A stretch of DNA of 64,000 nucleotides from Typha latifolia. Taxonomy: Eukaryota; Streptophyta; Magnoliopsida; Poales; Typhaceae. Each line of letters starts with the position of its first letter. Position 1 is the stretch's first letter. The stretch is from contig CM034102.1 in NCBI GenBank assembly GCA_019914945.1, positions 9,041,501 through 9,105,500 of the forward strand, written 5' to 3'. The notes beneath the pieces were generated by a model. That model had not been told where the DNA came from and searched no databases. It saw nothing but the letters and a program-made list of their open reading frames with translations. Positions 11,765 through 24,699 of the stretch are shown here, one piece after another. The position numbers were made by a program, and so were the translations under genes.

Positions 11765-12640
11765 CAAGGCCTCATGAATGATATATTTCGGCCTTTCTTG
11801 CGAAGGTATAACTTGGTATTTTTTGACGATATTTTGGTGTATAGTAGGACTGAATTGAAGCATTGGCGGCATTTGGAGGACGTGCTGAATTTGTTGGAGC
11901 AAAACAAATTGAAGATCAAGAAGTCCAAGTGTCTATGGGGAGTACCAAATGTAGAGTATTTAGGCCACATCATTTCAACAAATGGTGTAACGGCGGATCT
12001 TCAAAAGGTTGCATGTATGACCGCTTGGCCTATTCCTACTACTACCACCGGATTGAGAGGATTTTTTGGGCTGACGGGTTATTATCGTCGATTCATCATC
12101 GGATATGGCAAGTTCGCTGCTCCTCTAACTTTTTTGTTGAAGAAAGGCTCTTTTAGATGGACGAATGAAGCCACTTCTTCTTTCGAAAAATTAAAAACAG
12201 CAATGACGATGGCACTCGTTCTAGCGCTACCAGACTTCACCAAAGAAGTCATTGTTGAATGTGATGCATCGAGTATTGGCATAGAAGTTGTACTAATGCA
12301 AGAAGGACGTCCCATTGCCTATCTTAGCAAGGCTTTATTGCAAAAATCTCAGCAATTATCGACTTATGAGAGAGAGATGTTGGCAATTCTGCATGCAGTG
12401 ACAAAGTGGAGGCTTATTTGATCGGTAGACGATTCATTATCCGAACTGATCAAAGGAGCCTTCCATACTTTATGGGACAACGCATACACACTCCGGCAGA
12501 GCAGTGATGGGTCACAAAATTGTTGGGGTATGATTGTGAAATTCAATACAAGAAGGGAACAGAAAATAGAGCAGCGGATGCACTATCGCACCAACTCGAT
12601 ACCGCCAAATTTGCAGCCTATCCATCTCCTACCTTTCCCT
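11765..12640 (+). pseudogene. G2 reverse transcriptase 3' half and RNase H
   Basis: It continues the RT after E3. The first motif is LMNDIFRPFLRRY, then the catalytic pair in VFFDDILVYSRT, then EYLGHIIS and the thumb GLRGFFGLTGYYRRFI. RNase H follows with VIVECDASSIGIEVVL and LSTYEREMLAILHAVTKWR, where the aspartate and glutamate of the active site are still visible. The frame stops at 12421; RNase H text continues in another frame up to the repeat ENRAADALS near 12570. A stop or shift at about 12420 breaks the product. Confidence 0.88.
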
Positions 12641-12744
12641 TCCTTGACGAGCTGAGGTATGCATGTATATCTAACCCAGATATTTTAATATTGTTGTAGG
12701 AGGTGATGGATAATCTGGAGCGCTATCCTGAGTTGGAAAATTGA

Positions 12745-14026
12745 GGCGGTTTGCTCCTGGACCGCGGATGCATTCGAGTGCCCACAAATGACGGATTACG
12801 GCAGAAATTGTTGGAGCACTTTCACCAAACTCCAGAGGCTGGACATGAGGGTGTCTTGAGGACTTATAGGAGGATATCTCAGAGTTTCACGTGGCTAGGA
12901 TTGAGACGGGATGTGAGGAGTTTTGTCCGTGCTTATGAAGTCTATTAAAAGGCTAAAGCAACCACTTTGAAATCAGTCGAATTACTATAGCCTTTACCTA
13001 TCCCAGACCGTGTTTGGGAGAACATTTCTATTGACTTCATAGAGGGTCTTCTGCTGGTACATGGTTATTTTGTTATCTTTATGTAGGTTGACAGATTTAG
13101 TAAGTATGCGCACTTTTCGGCATTGTCACATCCATTTTCAGCCAAGACGGTGGCAGAAATTTTTGTTAGAGATATTGCTCGATCACATGGCATGCCACGC
13201 ACGATTGTCTGGAATCGTGATTGTGAATTTATGAGCGACTTTTGGACTGAGTTTTTCATATTGCAGGGAACTTGATTAAATCGAGTTGGTTAATCGAGGC
13301 ATTGAGCAATATTTGAGGTGCTTTGTTGGAGAGATGCCAAGACGATGGTTAAAGTTCTTACCGTGAGCGGAGTGGTCTTATAACACCGCCTACCATAGCA
13401 GCATTGACATAACTCCATTTGAGGTGGTGTATGGACGCACGGCTCCGACATTATGCGCTTATGATCCAGTGGCATCGGCGGATAGGATGGAGGTGGACTT
13501 AGCATTGATGGATAGAGACGCCACATTGAGGAGGTTGCGTGCTCATCTTAAACTTGCTCAAAACTACATGAAGCAAGTTTATGATTGTAGCCATAGGGAG
13601 CAGGAGTTCGACATCGATAGTTGGGTATTTGTGAGGGTGCAACCGTATCGACAGGTGACCTTACGTCCGATACGAAATCAAAAGTTAGCACATCGCTACT
13701 TTGGTCCGTTTCGAGTGTTGGAGCGTATTGGTCCGGTTGTATATCGTTTTGAGCTGTCAGAGGGGTCGAGAGTGCCCCTTGTCTTTCATGTTTCATTGTT
13801 GAGAGAGCGCATTGGAGATCATGAGATTGTTGGATCGGTTCTACCGGAGCCATTGGAGGAGATAGAGATTGTAGAGCTAGTTCGAGTACTTGTTAGACGC
13901 CGACAACAACATGGTACTAGATTGGAGATGGAGATTCTAGTTGAGTGGCTTGGCAAGCCATCTGATGAGGCGACATGGGAGTTGGAGACTGATATCTTGG
14001 AGCGTTTCCTTGACTTTTCACCTTGA
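12745..14026 (+). pseudogene. G2 integrase with GPY/F and chromodomain, broken
   Basis: Integrase inserts the cDNA. The zinc-binding N-terminus shows HFHQTPEAGHEG, but the CxxC pair is lost (AYEVY). The core is recognisable at 13010-13270 (ISIDFIEGL, VDRFSKYAHF), then breaks; the D of the second motif sits in WNRDCEFMSDFW. A long open frame 13424-14026 holds the C-terminal domain with GPY/F text (YFGPFRVLERIGPVVYRFEL) and a chromodomain-like end (EILVEWLGKPSDEATWELE). The last frame ends at 14026, 28 bp before the 3' LTR. Confidence 0.88.
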
Positions 14027-14030
14027 GGGC

Positions 14031-14053
14031 AAGGTGGGGGAAGCGTACTAGGC
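14031..14053 (+). other. G2 polypurine tract
   Basis: AGGTGGGGGAAGCG lies just upstream of the 3' LTR start and is the expected plus-strand priming site. G1 (GCGGAAGCGTGG) and G4 (GAGGGAAGCATG) have similar tracts. Confidence 0.65.
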
Positions 14054-14916
14054 TGATACACTTAGTTAGGATCTTTTCTTATTGCATTAAGTGTTTATTT
14101 TCATTAAAATAAAATTCATGTAGGTCGCGTTCAAACGTAGGTGGAGTCGCGTTCGAATGCCCTTTTGAACGCCTTGTGAACGCCCGCATTCGAACGCCTT
14201 GTGAACGCCTGCATTTGAACGCCTGTGTCAGGTTCGCAAATCCAGAGAAGGGGCTTTTTGAGTGCGTTCGAACGAGATTGGGTGCGTTTGAACGCGATCG
14301 ATGGGAATCCTCTAGAATTAGGGTTTCATATTGTTTTAGGACTTTTGGCTAGTCTCTATAAATATATGGATGGTAACCAACTTCATAATACAATTGGATT
14401 CTTGATTTCTTACCTCCTATCTTCTCTCTAGACTCCCCTCTCCTCCCTCTTCACTATCCTTCCACATCTACCGTCGGCAAGGTTTCTCATCGCTTCTAAT
14501 CTCCCTCGACTATCGAGTCACCCCTCTTCTTAAGGATCTCGACCACTTCATTCCCTTTGTCTACTTCCCTTAATCACTTCCACAATCCACCCTCATCTCT
14601 ATACCCATCCATAACCCTAATATCCACTTCACCTGTCACCAGAACCATCACCCACGTTATTCCATATTTTCGTCCTTGTTACAAAAGTTGTATATCAGGA
14701 AGTTGCAGATCCAACCCAATTAGTTTAGTAATTTTTTGACTATTGGAGAATATCAAATGAATATTTTTCCACGGTTGCGCGGACTGCTTCCTACAATAAA
14801 TTCAGATCTTAAGGAAATATTCCGTAGCCAATCTTTTAGTTCTAGATCTCATCATTTGGTATAAGAACCTATTAATTTGGTATCAGAGCCTATCAATTTG
14901 GTATCAGAGCCTATCA
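14054..14916 (+). repeat. G2 3' LTR
   Basis: It runs from TGATACACTTAGTTAGG to AGAGCCTATCA, 863 bp. It holds TTCGAACGC-like repeats at 14124-14302 and TATAAATATA at 14357-14366. The end carries two good TTGGTATCAGAGCCTATCA copies plus a poorer one, although this is a 3' LTR and not followed by gag. Confidence 0.88.
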
Positions 14917-15010
14917 CAATAATATACACTAGACCACTACATAATCTAGTAAGACCCACACAGGCCACGCCAAATCATCAAAATACAACTAAAACAACTG
15001 ATACATGAGT

Positions 15011-15202
15011 TGTAACAACCCAACCTTAATAAAAAATTTAAATTAAATTATTACATGGCACGACGTGGCCGACCACAGCGTGGCCAGTATCGTGCCATGT
15101 AGTGGCAGGAGGGGAAGGTGCCATATGCCCCAACCATCGGCCCGGCCAACCTGGTGGAGAAGTTGGTGTGGTGGGCCCCACCGCGGCCTCCCTCCCCACC
15201 GC

Positions 15203-15233
<31 letters not shown>

Positions 15234-16561
15234 CCTTTCTTTCTCTTTCTCTCTAGGGTTCGCCGAAACCGAGCCGTCGGCGAGAGGTCGGCCGCTGGCT
15301 AGCCAGCAGCGCTCGAGCCCCTCCCCGCTGGCCCGGCTCCTCCTCTGCCTTCCTTTCTTCTTCTTCCTCCTTTCTTCTTTTTTCTTTTCTCCTTCTTCTT
15401 CCTTTCTTCTTCTCCTCCCACCTTGATTGCTGTCTCCAGATTGCAATAGTGCTGGGTTTAGCCTAGCACTATGTCAAGGGTTTTATTTTAGCTTTATTTC
15501 TTTTCCTTTTTAATTAAGTATTTTATGTAGTTAATGCAATTAGATTAAATAGAAAATTAATTATATTGATATATATATATATATTTAGTAATATAATTAT
15601 TAGCTAATTATAATTAATAGAATTAATAGTTTATTATATTATAGACACCTAATTGTATTATTTACACATAATAATACTTGCATATAATATATTAATACTT
15701 AGCTTCATTAATTATAGTCATGAGATTTATAAATATACCCTTCATTATATATATATATATATAATGTATTTCTAGCACCTTATTGATATATACTATTTTA
15801 TATAAAAATAAAATACTAAACTTTGATAATTATTTTTATATGACCGGATAATAATTATTTTACCTGTATTTAGCGATTATTAAAGTAAAGAGTAAGAACC
15901 ACAAAGATCAACTATAAATGGGTTTTATCTATACTTATATTTTTATAATTATATATATAAGCCTCTTATTATTATTTTATAATTATATACTTAGGCTACT
16001 TTTATATAAAAAGAACAAACCTTTTATTCTTATTCCATAGATAGCATTTTATAATAATAACATATTTATATTATCAAAATTATATCTATAATTAAATCTA
16101 GATATTTAATAAAATATAAAAAAAGGAATTTTAAACCTAATATAAAAAACGGCTAACATCATACTACTTAAATATTTTCAGATTCTGAACCCTTTATTTG
16201 AGACCCTATGGACCTTGCTAGCGATGAGTTGTCACTCGGTTGATTAGTATAATATCAGACGATGATTTGTATAATATATGTCAGATTATAGTGGACTCGT
16301 GTATCAATTGTTTAGTTGTATCTTAATGGTTTATCGCGGCCTTTGTGGTCCTGCCAGATTATGTAGTGGTCTAGTGTATATTATTGTGGACTTGGATATT
16401 CATATGTTAACAGATTTATTTGGTGTTGGATTATGTGAGCATGGATATGTGCACATGAGTGTATCTGTGGTGTGACAGGCCCGCCCATTCTGCCGCATGA
16501 GCCGCACGTGTCATGTGGGCACATGGGTGTGCACGTGCCCGTGCCGAGCAGGGGCCTTACA
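15011..16561 (+). mobile_element. E4: shortened solo LTR-like element in E2
   Basis: It is bounded by TGTAACAACCCAACC and AGGGGCCTTACA, 1551 bp, with near duplication TGAGT (15006-15010) and CGAGT (16562-16566). It is opposite in orientation to E2. Relative to the 2.86 kb copies it lacks a central block after the AT-rich part: sequence passes from the TTTTCAGATTCTGAACCC region (about 16177) quickly to the end block. Frames at 15051-15446 are low complexity. Confidence 0.8.
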
Positions 16562-17903
16562 CGAGTACACTAAATTCTGGCATGTATTGTACAAATCATC
16601 GTCTGATACAATAAAGTACAAATATAACAAACAACTATACAACTCAATTTCCATACAAATTATTATCTATATCGTCTCGCACTTATAGCTCACCTCATCA
16701 ATCTAAAATATCTTCTCAGGATGTCTCAAGTCGCTATCACGTACCGCATATCTAAGGGGGATTATAAAAGAAATAAAAAGAGTCATAAGTAAAAGGCTCA
16801 GTGAATAGACCTTACCCCGAGTTAGTGATGCCAAATAGAGAGTAAATCATGTATTGGATAATATGATCAGAAAGAGCATCATGTCATGAATGAGTATATG
16901 AATGTCTCCTCAATAATATATAAATGTATGATAGATATCATGTCATAACTGATCAAAGTATATAATTCTTGACAATGTATAAATAAATCTCTATGTCATA
17001 CTATCATCATAACTCTCTCTCAAATATAACACATATGATACATGCCGACCATGATCATGCTATGACATCAAATGCAACCACATATGATGCATATTGACCA
17101 CTCGATAATGAAATCATATGCATTTCTCAAAATCACGATCATCATCAACATCTCGATATAATATCATTATACTAGACTACTATGCATAATCAACACTTGG
17201 TACACAATCTCAACATCCTGCCCGTAGGCTCAAAGCATACCCTGCCATACGCTAATGATATCTTAGTAATAATTATACCCTGTCATACGCTAAGGGTATA
17301 TCAAAATCCATCCAAATCGGGTATCCCACCATTTAATAGAAATCATATGAGGGTAACTCGCCACACGCATGCCCTGGCGAATGATAGGTGTCCGATTGTC
17401 TGTGTACACAAACTCAACTGACCTCGGACATGGGCCATGAGAAATTGCATATCATCGACCATAATCATCACTTCAGGCACCCCTAACCCTAACGCCTACT
17501 CAGGTATCCTCATGCTTTTTCTATCAACTTTCCTATTATTGAGATTTATGCATTTTCTTCTATATGATAGATCACGTATATATATCCAGTACTATAACAA
17601 ATCATGCATATTAGGAATTTAGGTGGTAAGGAAGTCAAGAGGAAAATAATGCAATGTAGTCTCCAACCATATATCTAACACATGTATATCCTTGCTAGTC
17701 TATCACATGTATACTCATTCTAGAGATCATCCCGACACAAAGTTATAATAGTATAATCATCTCCAATCATCTCTATATATCATCAGCATACTCATATCCC
17801 AGATCAGTCTAATCAAATGCATGATAAAATATGCTCAATTGAAATAATCTCTAGATAAGGTCATATAATCATGCTCGAGGCCAAAACATGCATATAAATA
17901 ATT

Positions 17904-17935
<32 letters not shown>

Positions 17936-19020
17936 CCTAATTTGAGAAAGACGTCTAGAGGATAAGATTACTCACAGTCCGATCAGAAGATACAAATCAC
18001 GTATCTCTCACATTCGTCAATTAAACGTCAACTCATCAACATGGTCCACGGGTTCTCACATAAGGGAGTTCGGGATCTGAAAATATTTAAGTAGCAAAAA
18101 GTTAGTCGTTCATCTAACTAAAATATGTTCATGTAAAATATGATGATTTATTAGGTTTTAGAATTTCTACTTATCTTTATAACTAGCTAGATTTTTAATT
18201 ATAAATAAAAATATAAATATAGATAAAAATCTAATTATAATTAAATTGTGGTTCTCACTCTATCTTGATTCATTAGGGACTATGTAGTCATTACTTTATA
18301 AAATAATAAATAAATAAGCCTAGTATTTTATTTGTTACAAAATAATAATATATAATGAATTATTAGAATTACTTAAAATATATCTCATAAGAATATTAAT
18401 ATATAAATCTGATAATTATAATTTACAAATCTATCTATTAATCTAATAGAGATATAAATAAATAATAAATATAAATATTACCTATATTTATACCTAACTA
18501 ATCATTAATTATACAAATTATAATTAATATAAATTATATTGAAAAATATATATTACTATTAAAATAATTAATGTCTAAATAATCTATTTGCATTAATTAA
18601 GAAAGAAATACCAAAATAAATAACATAAATAAAATAAAATAGAATAAAATAAATAAATAAATAAAACACTGGTGGTGCCACTAGTGCTAGGGTTAGCCCA
18701 ACACTGCTTGCTACAGTGCTAAAGAAGCTGAGGAAGAAGAAAGAAGAAAGACGAAAGAAGAAAAAAGAAGAAGAGAAGGAAAAGGAAGGAGGACGTGGAC
18801 CCAGGCTAGTAAGGAGGGCACCAATCGCTGTTGGCCAGACAGCGACCAGCCTCTCTCCGGTGGCTCGGCTCCTGCGAACCCATGCTAAGGAGGGAGAGAG
18901 AGAGAAAGAGAGAAGAAGAGAGAGAGCTCACTAGCGGCAGTCGTTCTAGGGGAGGTGTTGGTGGGCCGGTGCCGGCAATGAGGAGAGAAAGAGAGTGTGA
19001 GAGAGTAGAGTGAGAGGGTG

Positions 19021-19092
<72 letters not shown>

Positions 19093-20067
19093 CGGTGAGG
19101 ACATCGACGCCGGTGGGCCCACCGGAGCTAGCTAGCCTAACCTGGTTGGCTAGGTCAGCGGTTGGGGGTGCGTGGCACCCTTAGCTCGCGCCACCCTAGC
19201 ATGGCACGAGGTTGGCCACGTCGTAACATGCAAAAATTAATTTCTTTTTAAGGATAGGTTGTTACACTAGTTATGTAAAAAATAAAAGAAGTGATTCTAA
19301 ACCTAATAAATCTTTATATTCTATTTGAACTAACTCTAATTGGATAAATGACTAACTTAATGTTACTTAAATATTTTCAGATCCCGAACCCCTTATTTGA
19401 GACCATGTGGACCTTGCTAGCGATGAGTTGACTCTCAGTTGATAGATGTGAGGGATATGTGGTTCTGTCTTCTGATCAGATGTGAGTAGTCTTATCTCCT
19501 AGACGTCTTTCTGAAATTAGGATATATTATATAATTATATATATGCATGTTTTGGCCTCCAGCATGATTATATGATCTTATCTAAATATAATTTCAATTG
19601 AGCATATTTTATCATGCATTTGATTAGACTAATCTAGAATATGAGTATGTTGATGATATATAGAGATAATTGGAGATGATTATACTGTTATAACTTTATA
19701 TCGAGATGATCTCTAGCATGAGTATACATGTGATGGAGTAGCGGGGATATGCATGTATTAGATATATAGTTGGAGACTGCATTGCATTATTTTTCTCTTG
19801 ACTTTCTTACCGCCTAAATTCCTGATATGCATGATTTGCTATAGTACTGGATATATGCACGTGATATATCATATAGAAGAAAATTTATAAATCTCATTGA
19901 TAGGAAATTTAATAGAAAAATCATGAGGGTACCCGAGTAGGCGCCAGGGTTTAGGGTGCTTGGAGTGATGATAATGGTCACTGATATGCGAAATCTCGTG
20001 GCTCATATCCGATGTCAGTTGAGTCTGTGCGCACAGACAATTGGACACCTGCCGTTCACTAGGGCAT

Positions 20068-20240
20068 GTGTGTGACGAGTTGCCCTCATATGATTTATAT
20101 TAACTAGTGGGGTATCCGATCTAGATGGATTTTGATATACCCTTAGCGTATGGTAGGGTATGATTATGATTGAGATACCATTAGCATATGGCAGGGTATG
20201 ATTATGACTAAGATACACTTAGCGTATGGCAGAGTATGCT
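20068..20240. repeat. short tandem repeat inside E1
   Basis: A unit of about 35-45 bp (TTAGCGTATGGCAGGGTATGATTATGA...) is repeated three times. The same places in E2 (17220-17300), E3 (9915-9985), E5 (54540-54610) and E7 (62130-62200) have two-copy forms. It is a family trait of the E LTR. Confidence 0.6.
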
Positions 20241-20657
20241 TTGAGCTTACCGATAGGATGTTGAGATCGGGTGTCAGGTGTTGACTGTGCATAATGGTCT
20301 AGTAAGATGATAATATATTGAGATGTTGGTGATGATCGTGATGTTGAGAAATGCATATGATTTCATTATCTTATTATACCTAATTATCGAGTAGTCAATA
20401 TGCATCATATGTGGTTATATTTGATATCATAGTATGGTCATAGTCGGCAAACATCATATGTGTCATATTTGAGAGAGAGTTGTGATGATGGTATTATATG
20501 AAGATTTATTTATACATTGTCGAGAATTATATACTTTGATCAATTATGACATGATATTTACATCTCATTATATATATTATTGATGATAAAATCATATAGT
20601 CATTCATGATATGATGCTTCTATGTGATTCATATTATCCAGTACATGATTTACTTTC

Positions 20658-23294
20658 TGAAACACCCAAACCTCCAAATACACGTGTAAACCGCGTGGGT
20701 AAATCCCCCCACGCGGTGCATCACATGACCTGTTAGTACAAGGATTTCACAAGGCACACAACAACACAAATTCACCATAATTAAACTCAACCATAAGAGT
20801 CCGGGTACAAGTTCCACAGGCCACAATAAGCCTTCCAAATATACATCCAAAATACAATGCTAAAGTCCAAAATACATCATCAATCATAACGCCCTCGTAG
20901 GGGCTTAATACAACTAATAGACATACTGAAAAAGAAAGGCAGCTACTCTTCGCTACTCGCACCTGTGTGCCGTAGCTTTGAAATAATGCCTCCAAGAGGT
21001 GGTGAGCTTACAGCCCAGCGAGTAGGATCCATACCATCTAAAATAATGAAATCGCATGTGTATATACATTGTATGCCTATATTTGCTAGCAATAACAATA
21101 TGCTTGTTGAGATGGCTTAACATGAGTTACTAAATCAATGCAATCGATAAAGATTATCACTCACTATCCTAGAACATGCTAGTTCCTAACGTATCAAGAT
21201 AAGTCCACACAGATATAAAGCTTGATACAATCTCTTATTCGTACACATCTCAATCATAGTGTTTACATGTTATGTATAGCAATAAAAGAGCAGTTTAGTC
21301 ATCTCATGCCTACCAGAGCATTAATCATACTTATCATCGCTCACCGAGCTATTCACCACATAGGGTAAATACTCTCAAGAAACAATCATCCATCACATAA
21401 CCATCCATCATCTCATACATCGAGGGGGGGATATATACACATCTAGCGGTAATGCCACCTACACGTGTATGGCGACACTACAAGTGACCGGTTGTCTGTG
21501 GCCATCAGACTAAGGACCCCGGTCGTAAGCCCATATCTCACTCTCTCTAAATCATCACCGCCCTCAGCGGGAGAATCGGGAGCCCTCAGCTCATCAACAG
21601 ACATCCTAACCCTACGTCGTCGGGTACCGCTAGAGTTATATCCCCGCCTCACAATCATGTTCTTCTATCATCATAATCTAGTTCTAACTATACGGTATAA
21701 CTACCAAAATGCCACACAGGCTCTCGATCTCAGGTGTAGGCCGCTAATAGTATAGCCACATAAAATACACTCTACACTTAACCATGGGCTGAGTGAGTAA
21801 GGGTACTGCATAGTCAGAATCTGACTACTAATGATAGGTAGAAGTGGTCCAGTGTCTATGAGTGTATAAAGCATGTCATAGTCATCATGACCATTACATT
21901 CTATATTCACAACAGATATACATATATGCAAGGGTATGTCATACAGGATACATGTAGAGCATCATCACATTAATGTTTATGCTACATTAACATTCTCATA
22001 ATATCATGATGAGCAAATTATCAATAACTGCATATGTAATGACATAACATGGTATACTAAATGCCTGTATTAATACCGACACTTCCTATATTGTCATGAT
22101 AGGTATAATGACTGTAACTACTTTATTCTAGATTTGTATAACTCTACTCGCGTGGGGGTATCCAAAGTATGTTAAATCTCGTCAGCTAACCGACTACTGC
22201 GGAATCCCAAAATCCCCCTCACGCGATGTCAATCATATTAATTCACGCAAGTAAGCCATACGTAAGATTAGTGAACTAATATAATTAATTATCTTAATGG
22301 GTTAGGCTCAAACCCAACACAATAGGCAAGAGGGCCTTGGTGGGCTGGGGGGCCCAACCACAGCCCACCAAGGTTGGATTAGTGGGCTATGGTCTACAGC
22401 CCACCCAACATTTGGGTTATTGGGCTACAGCCTACAGCCCACCCCGAAACCAACCAGGTGAGTTGCGGCTTGCAGCCCACCCGAGACCAAGTCCAGGTGG
22501 GCTGCGGTCTGCAACCCACCTGAGTCTAAGTCGGTGGGCTGCGGCCTGCAGCCCACCAACACTCATCTCCCCCCCCATCTCCTTCGAGGGAGGGAGATAG
22601 AAGGGGCGAGAAGCGAAGGCTCGGCACTACCGATGGCCCACGCCGCCGGCAGCCCGCCCTCACGTCGGCGCCTCGCGACCTTCGCTGGGGAGGGAAGGGA
22701 AGAAAAGCAAGGGGAGGAAAAGAGGAGGGCACGGCTCGGCTCGATGGGCGTAACCCACGCCGCGGGGAGTCACCGCCCGTCCTCCCCGCCTATAGGGGAG
22801 CGATAGAAGCTCGCCCCGCGGTCGGGGTGGCCAGCGAGGCGGCAAGGCGAGCTCCATGGTCGGTGGCCATGGAGGTCCTTCCTCCCAACCCAAAGGCTCG
22901 AAGCCCGTCCAGAAAGCCCCTACCCCGGAGCTTTCGGACCGACGGCCGGACGCGGGGGTGTCGGCCATTGAGGATGATGGTGAGATCGGGGGGGGGAAAT
23001 TAACTACTGAATTTTAACGGGGTTGAGGCTTATCATGGTCCGCGCGCTCAGCTTCGTCGGCTCCAGGGCTTCATCGGCTCCGGCATCAGCAACCCACGAG
23101 AGAGGGAGAGAGGTAGTGAGGTGGAAAAGAAAATAGGGGGGTTCAGGATGGCTACGGTGAGGGGAAGGTGGCGTGCACGACAAGGGAAGGGGAAGAAGAA
23201 GGAGAAGAGAGCACGGGGGGGAGGGGTGGCAGGCGCCTATGACGCATGCGCTCGGCGCGTGCGTTAGTGGAATTTTTTTTAATGGGGTGTTACA
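20658..23294 (-). repeat. G3 3' LTR, 2637 bp
   Basis: It matches the 5' LTR closely over 20658-22290. The remaining about 1 kb (22290-23280) is GC-rich with repeated TGGGCT/AGCCCA text and is absent from the 5' LTR. In sense it starts TGTAACACCCC at 23294. Open frames at 22337-22968 belong to this GC-rich part and show no known domain. Confidence 0.85.
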
Positions 23295-23329
23295 ACTATC
23301 CCCAACAACAAGAAATTTTTCCCTCGAAA

Positions 23330-24660
23330 TTACGCACCTGAGTCGATAAATAAATGAGGGTGAATCTCCTCCTCGGGCTCCCATGTAGCTTCCTTTACTC
23401 CATGGTGACGCCAAAGGACCTTGACCAAAGGTACGACTCTTCTTCAGAGCGTCTTCACACATCTGTCAATGATCCGCATTGGTTGCTCCTCATAGGACAA
23501 GCCATTTCTCAGCTAGATAGGTTCTTCTCTCAAAACATGTGACGGGTCATACAGGTACTTTCTCAACACCGACACATAGAACACATTATGAATCTAAGAT
23601 AGCTCTGATGGTAAATCCACCCAGTAAGCAACCAGTCCTATCCGTGCCAAGATCACATAAGGGCCTAAATATTGAGGGCTCAGCTTGCCCTTCTTCCCAA
23701 ATCGAAATACCCCTTTCCACGGCGAGACCTTGAGGAAGACCTTGTCCCCGACCAGAAACTCTAGATCTCAATGTCGACAGTCAACATAGCTCTTCTATCG
23801 ACTTTGGGCAACCTGCAAGTGTTCTCGTACCTTCCGTACCTTGTCCACGGTCTCCTATATCAGCTCTGAGCTCTCTATCTTCCATTCCCCCAGTTCATCC
23901 CAACTGACAGGTGTTTGACATTTCCGTCCATATAAAGCTTCATAAGGGCGCATCCCAATGCTGGAGTGATGACTATTATTATAGGCGAACTCAATTAGGG
24001 GAAAGTGTTGGTCCCAACTGAGGCACGTTGCATGTCCTCTAAGGTCTGGATTGTCCGCTCTGACTGACCATCAGTCTGAGGATGATAGGAAGTGCTGAAT
24101 TACAATTTGGTACCCAGTGACTTAGCAAAATGATGCCACAGCCTAGAGGTGAACATGGGGTCACGGTCAGAAGTTATAGAAACTGGTGCCCCATGGCGAG
24201 CAAAGATCTCATCCCGAAATAAAGTGGCTCGATGATCCATAGAATCAGTGGTACTGACTGGGAGGAAGTGAGCTGACTTGGTCAATCGATCCACAATCAC
24301 CCATATAGAGTTGTTTTTCTTCAAGGTCTTCGGCAGACCCACCACAAAGTCCATAGTGATATCCTCCCACTTTCACTTAGGAATGGATAAGGGCCTGAGT
24401 TTCCCAGTCGGCCTCTGATGTTCAATTTTGACCTATTGACAAATCAAGCATCGAACTACAAATTCTACAATGCTCTTCTTTAGTCCCAGCCACCAGAAGT
24501 ATCTACGAACATCATGGTACATCTTCGTCTTCCCAGGGTGCACACTGTAAGATGTCTGGTGAGCTTCCTCCAAAATCTCCCGACGGAGTCCGCCCATGTC
24601 AAGTACACAGAATCTATCTCCAAACTTCAAGGTTCCCAATCCATCAAGGCAAAAACCCTT
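23330..24660 (-). pseudogene. G3 integrase and chromodomain, broken
   Basis: The minus strand shows the zinc-binding HQTSYSVHPGKTKMYHDV and CLICQ (24433-24639), then the catalytic core with MDFVVGLPKT, WVIVDRLTKSAHFLP and ITSDRDPMFTSRLWHHF (24100-24354). The C-terminal region is scattered over frames. Near 23345-23400 a chromodomain-like EATWEPEEEI can be read. Stops break it at about 24100, 24370, 23800 and elsewhere. Confidence 0.85.
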
Positions 24661-24699
24661 TTTACCTGAGTCTCGAACTTGCTAGAGGACTTGTAGTAA

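Larger units (their letters stand above)
5841..14916 (+). mobile_element. G2: Ty3/gypsy chromovirus, complete ends, interrupted
   Basis: This LTR retrotransposon is bounded by TGACACACTTAG and AGAGCCTATCA, with duplication CAATA (5836-5840, 14917-14921). The order is 5' LTR 5841-6442, primer site, gag, protease, RT with E3 inserted, RNase H, integrase with chromodomain, purine tract, 3' LTR 14054-14916. Stops, frameshifts and lost catalytic residues show it is inactive. Without E3 it is about 6.2 kb. Confidence 0.9.
5611..19266 (-). mobile_element. E2: solo LTR-like element inserted in E1
   Basis: It starts TGTAACGCCC at 5611, ends GGTTGTTACA at 19266, with duplication CTAGT at 5606-5610 and 19267-19271. 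Its own pieces are 5611-5840, 14922-15010 and 16567-19266 (about 3.0 kb). G2 is inserted after 5840 and E4 after 15010. The high-coordinate end holds the GC/GA-rich block (18660-19266, with a long GA run at 19027-19089), which is the 5' part in the inferred sense direction. A CA run lies at about 17905-17922. Open frames in it are short and meaningless. Confidence 0.85.

Noticed and set aside
22337..23462. Proline/glycine-rich frames as a host gene
   Set aside because: They lie within the G3 3' LTR between the known LTR end and matching LTR sequence, and show no conserved domain.
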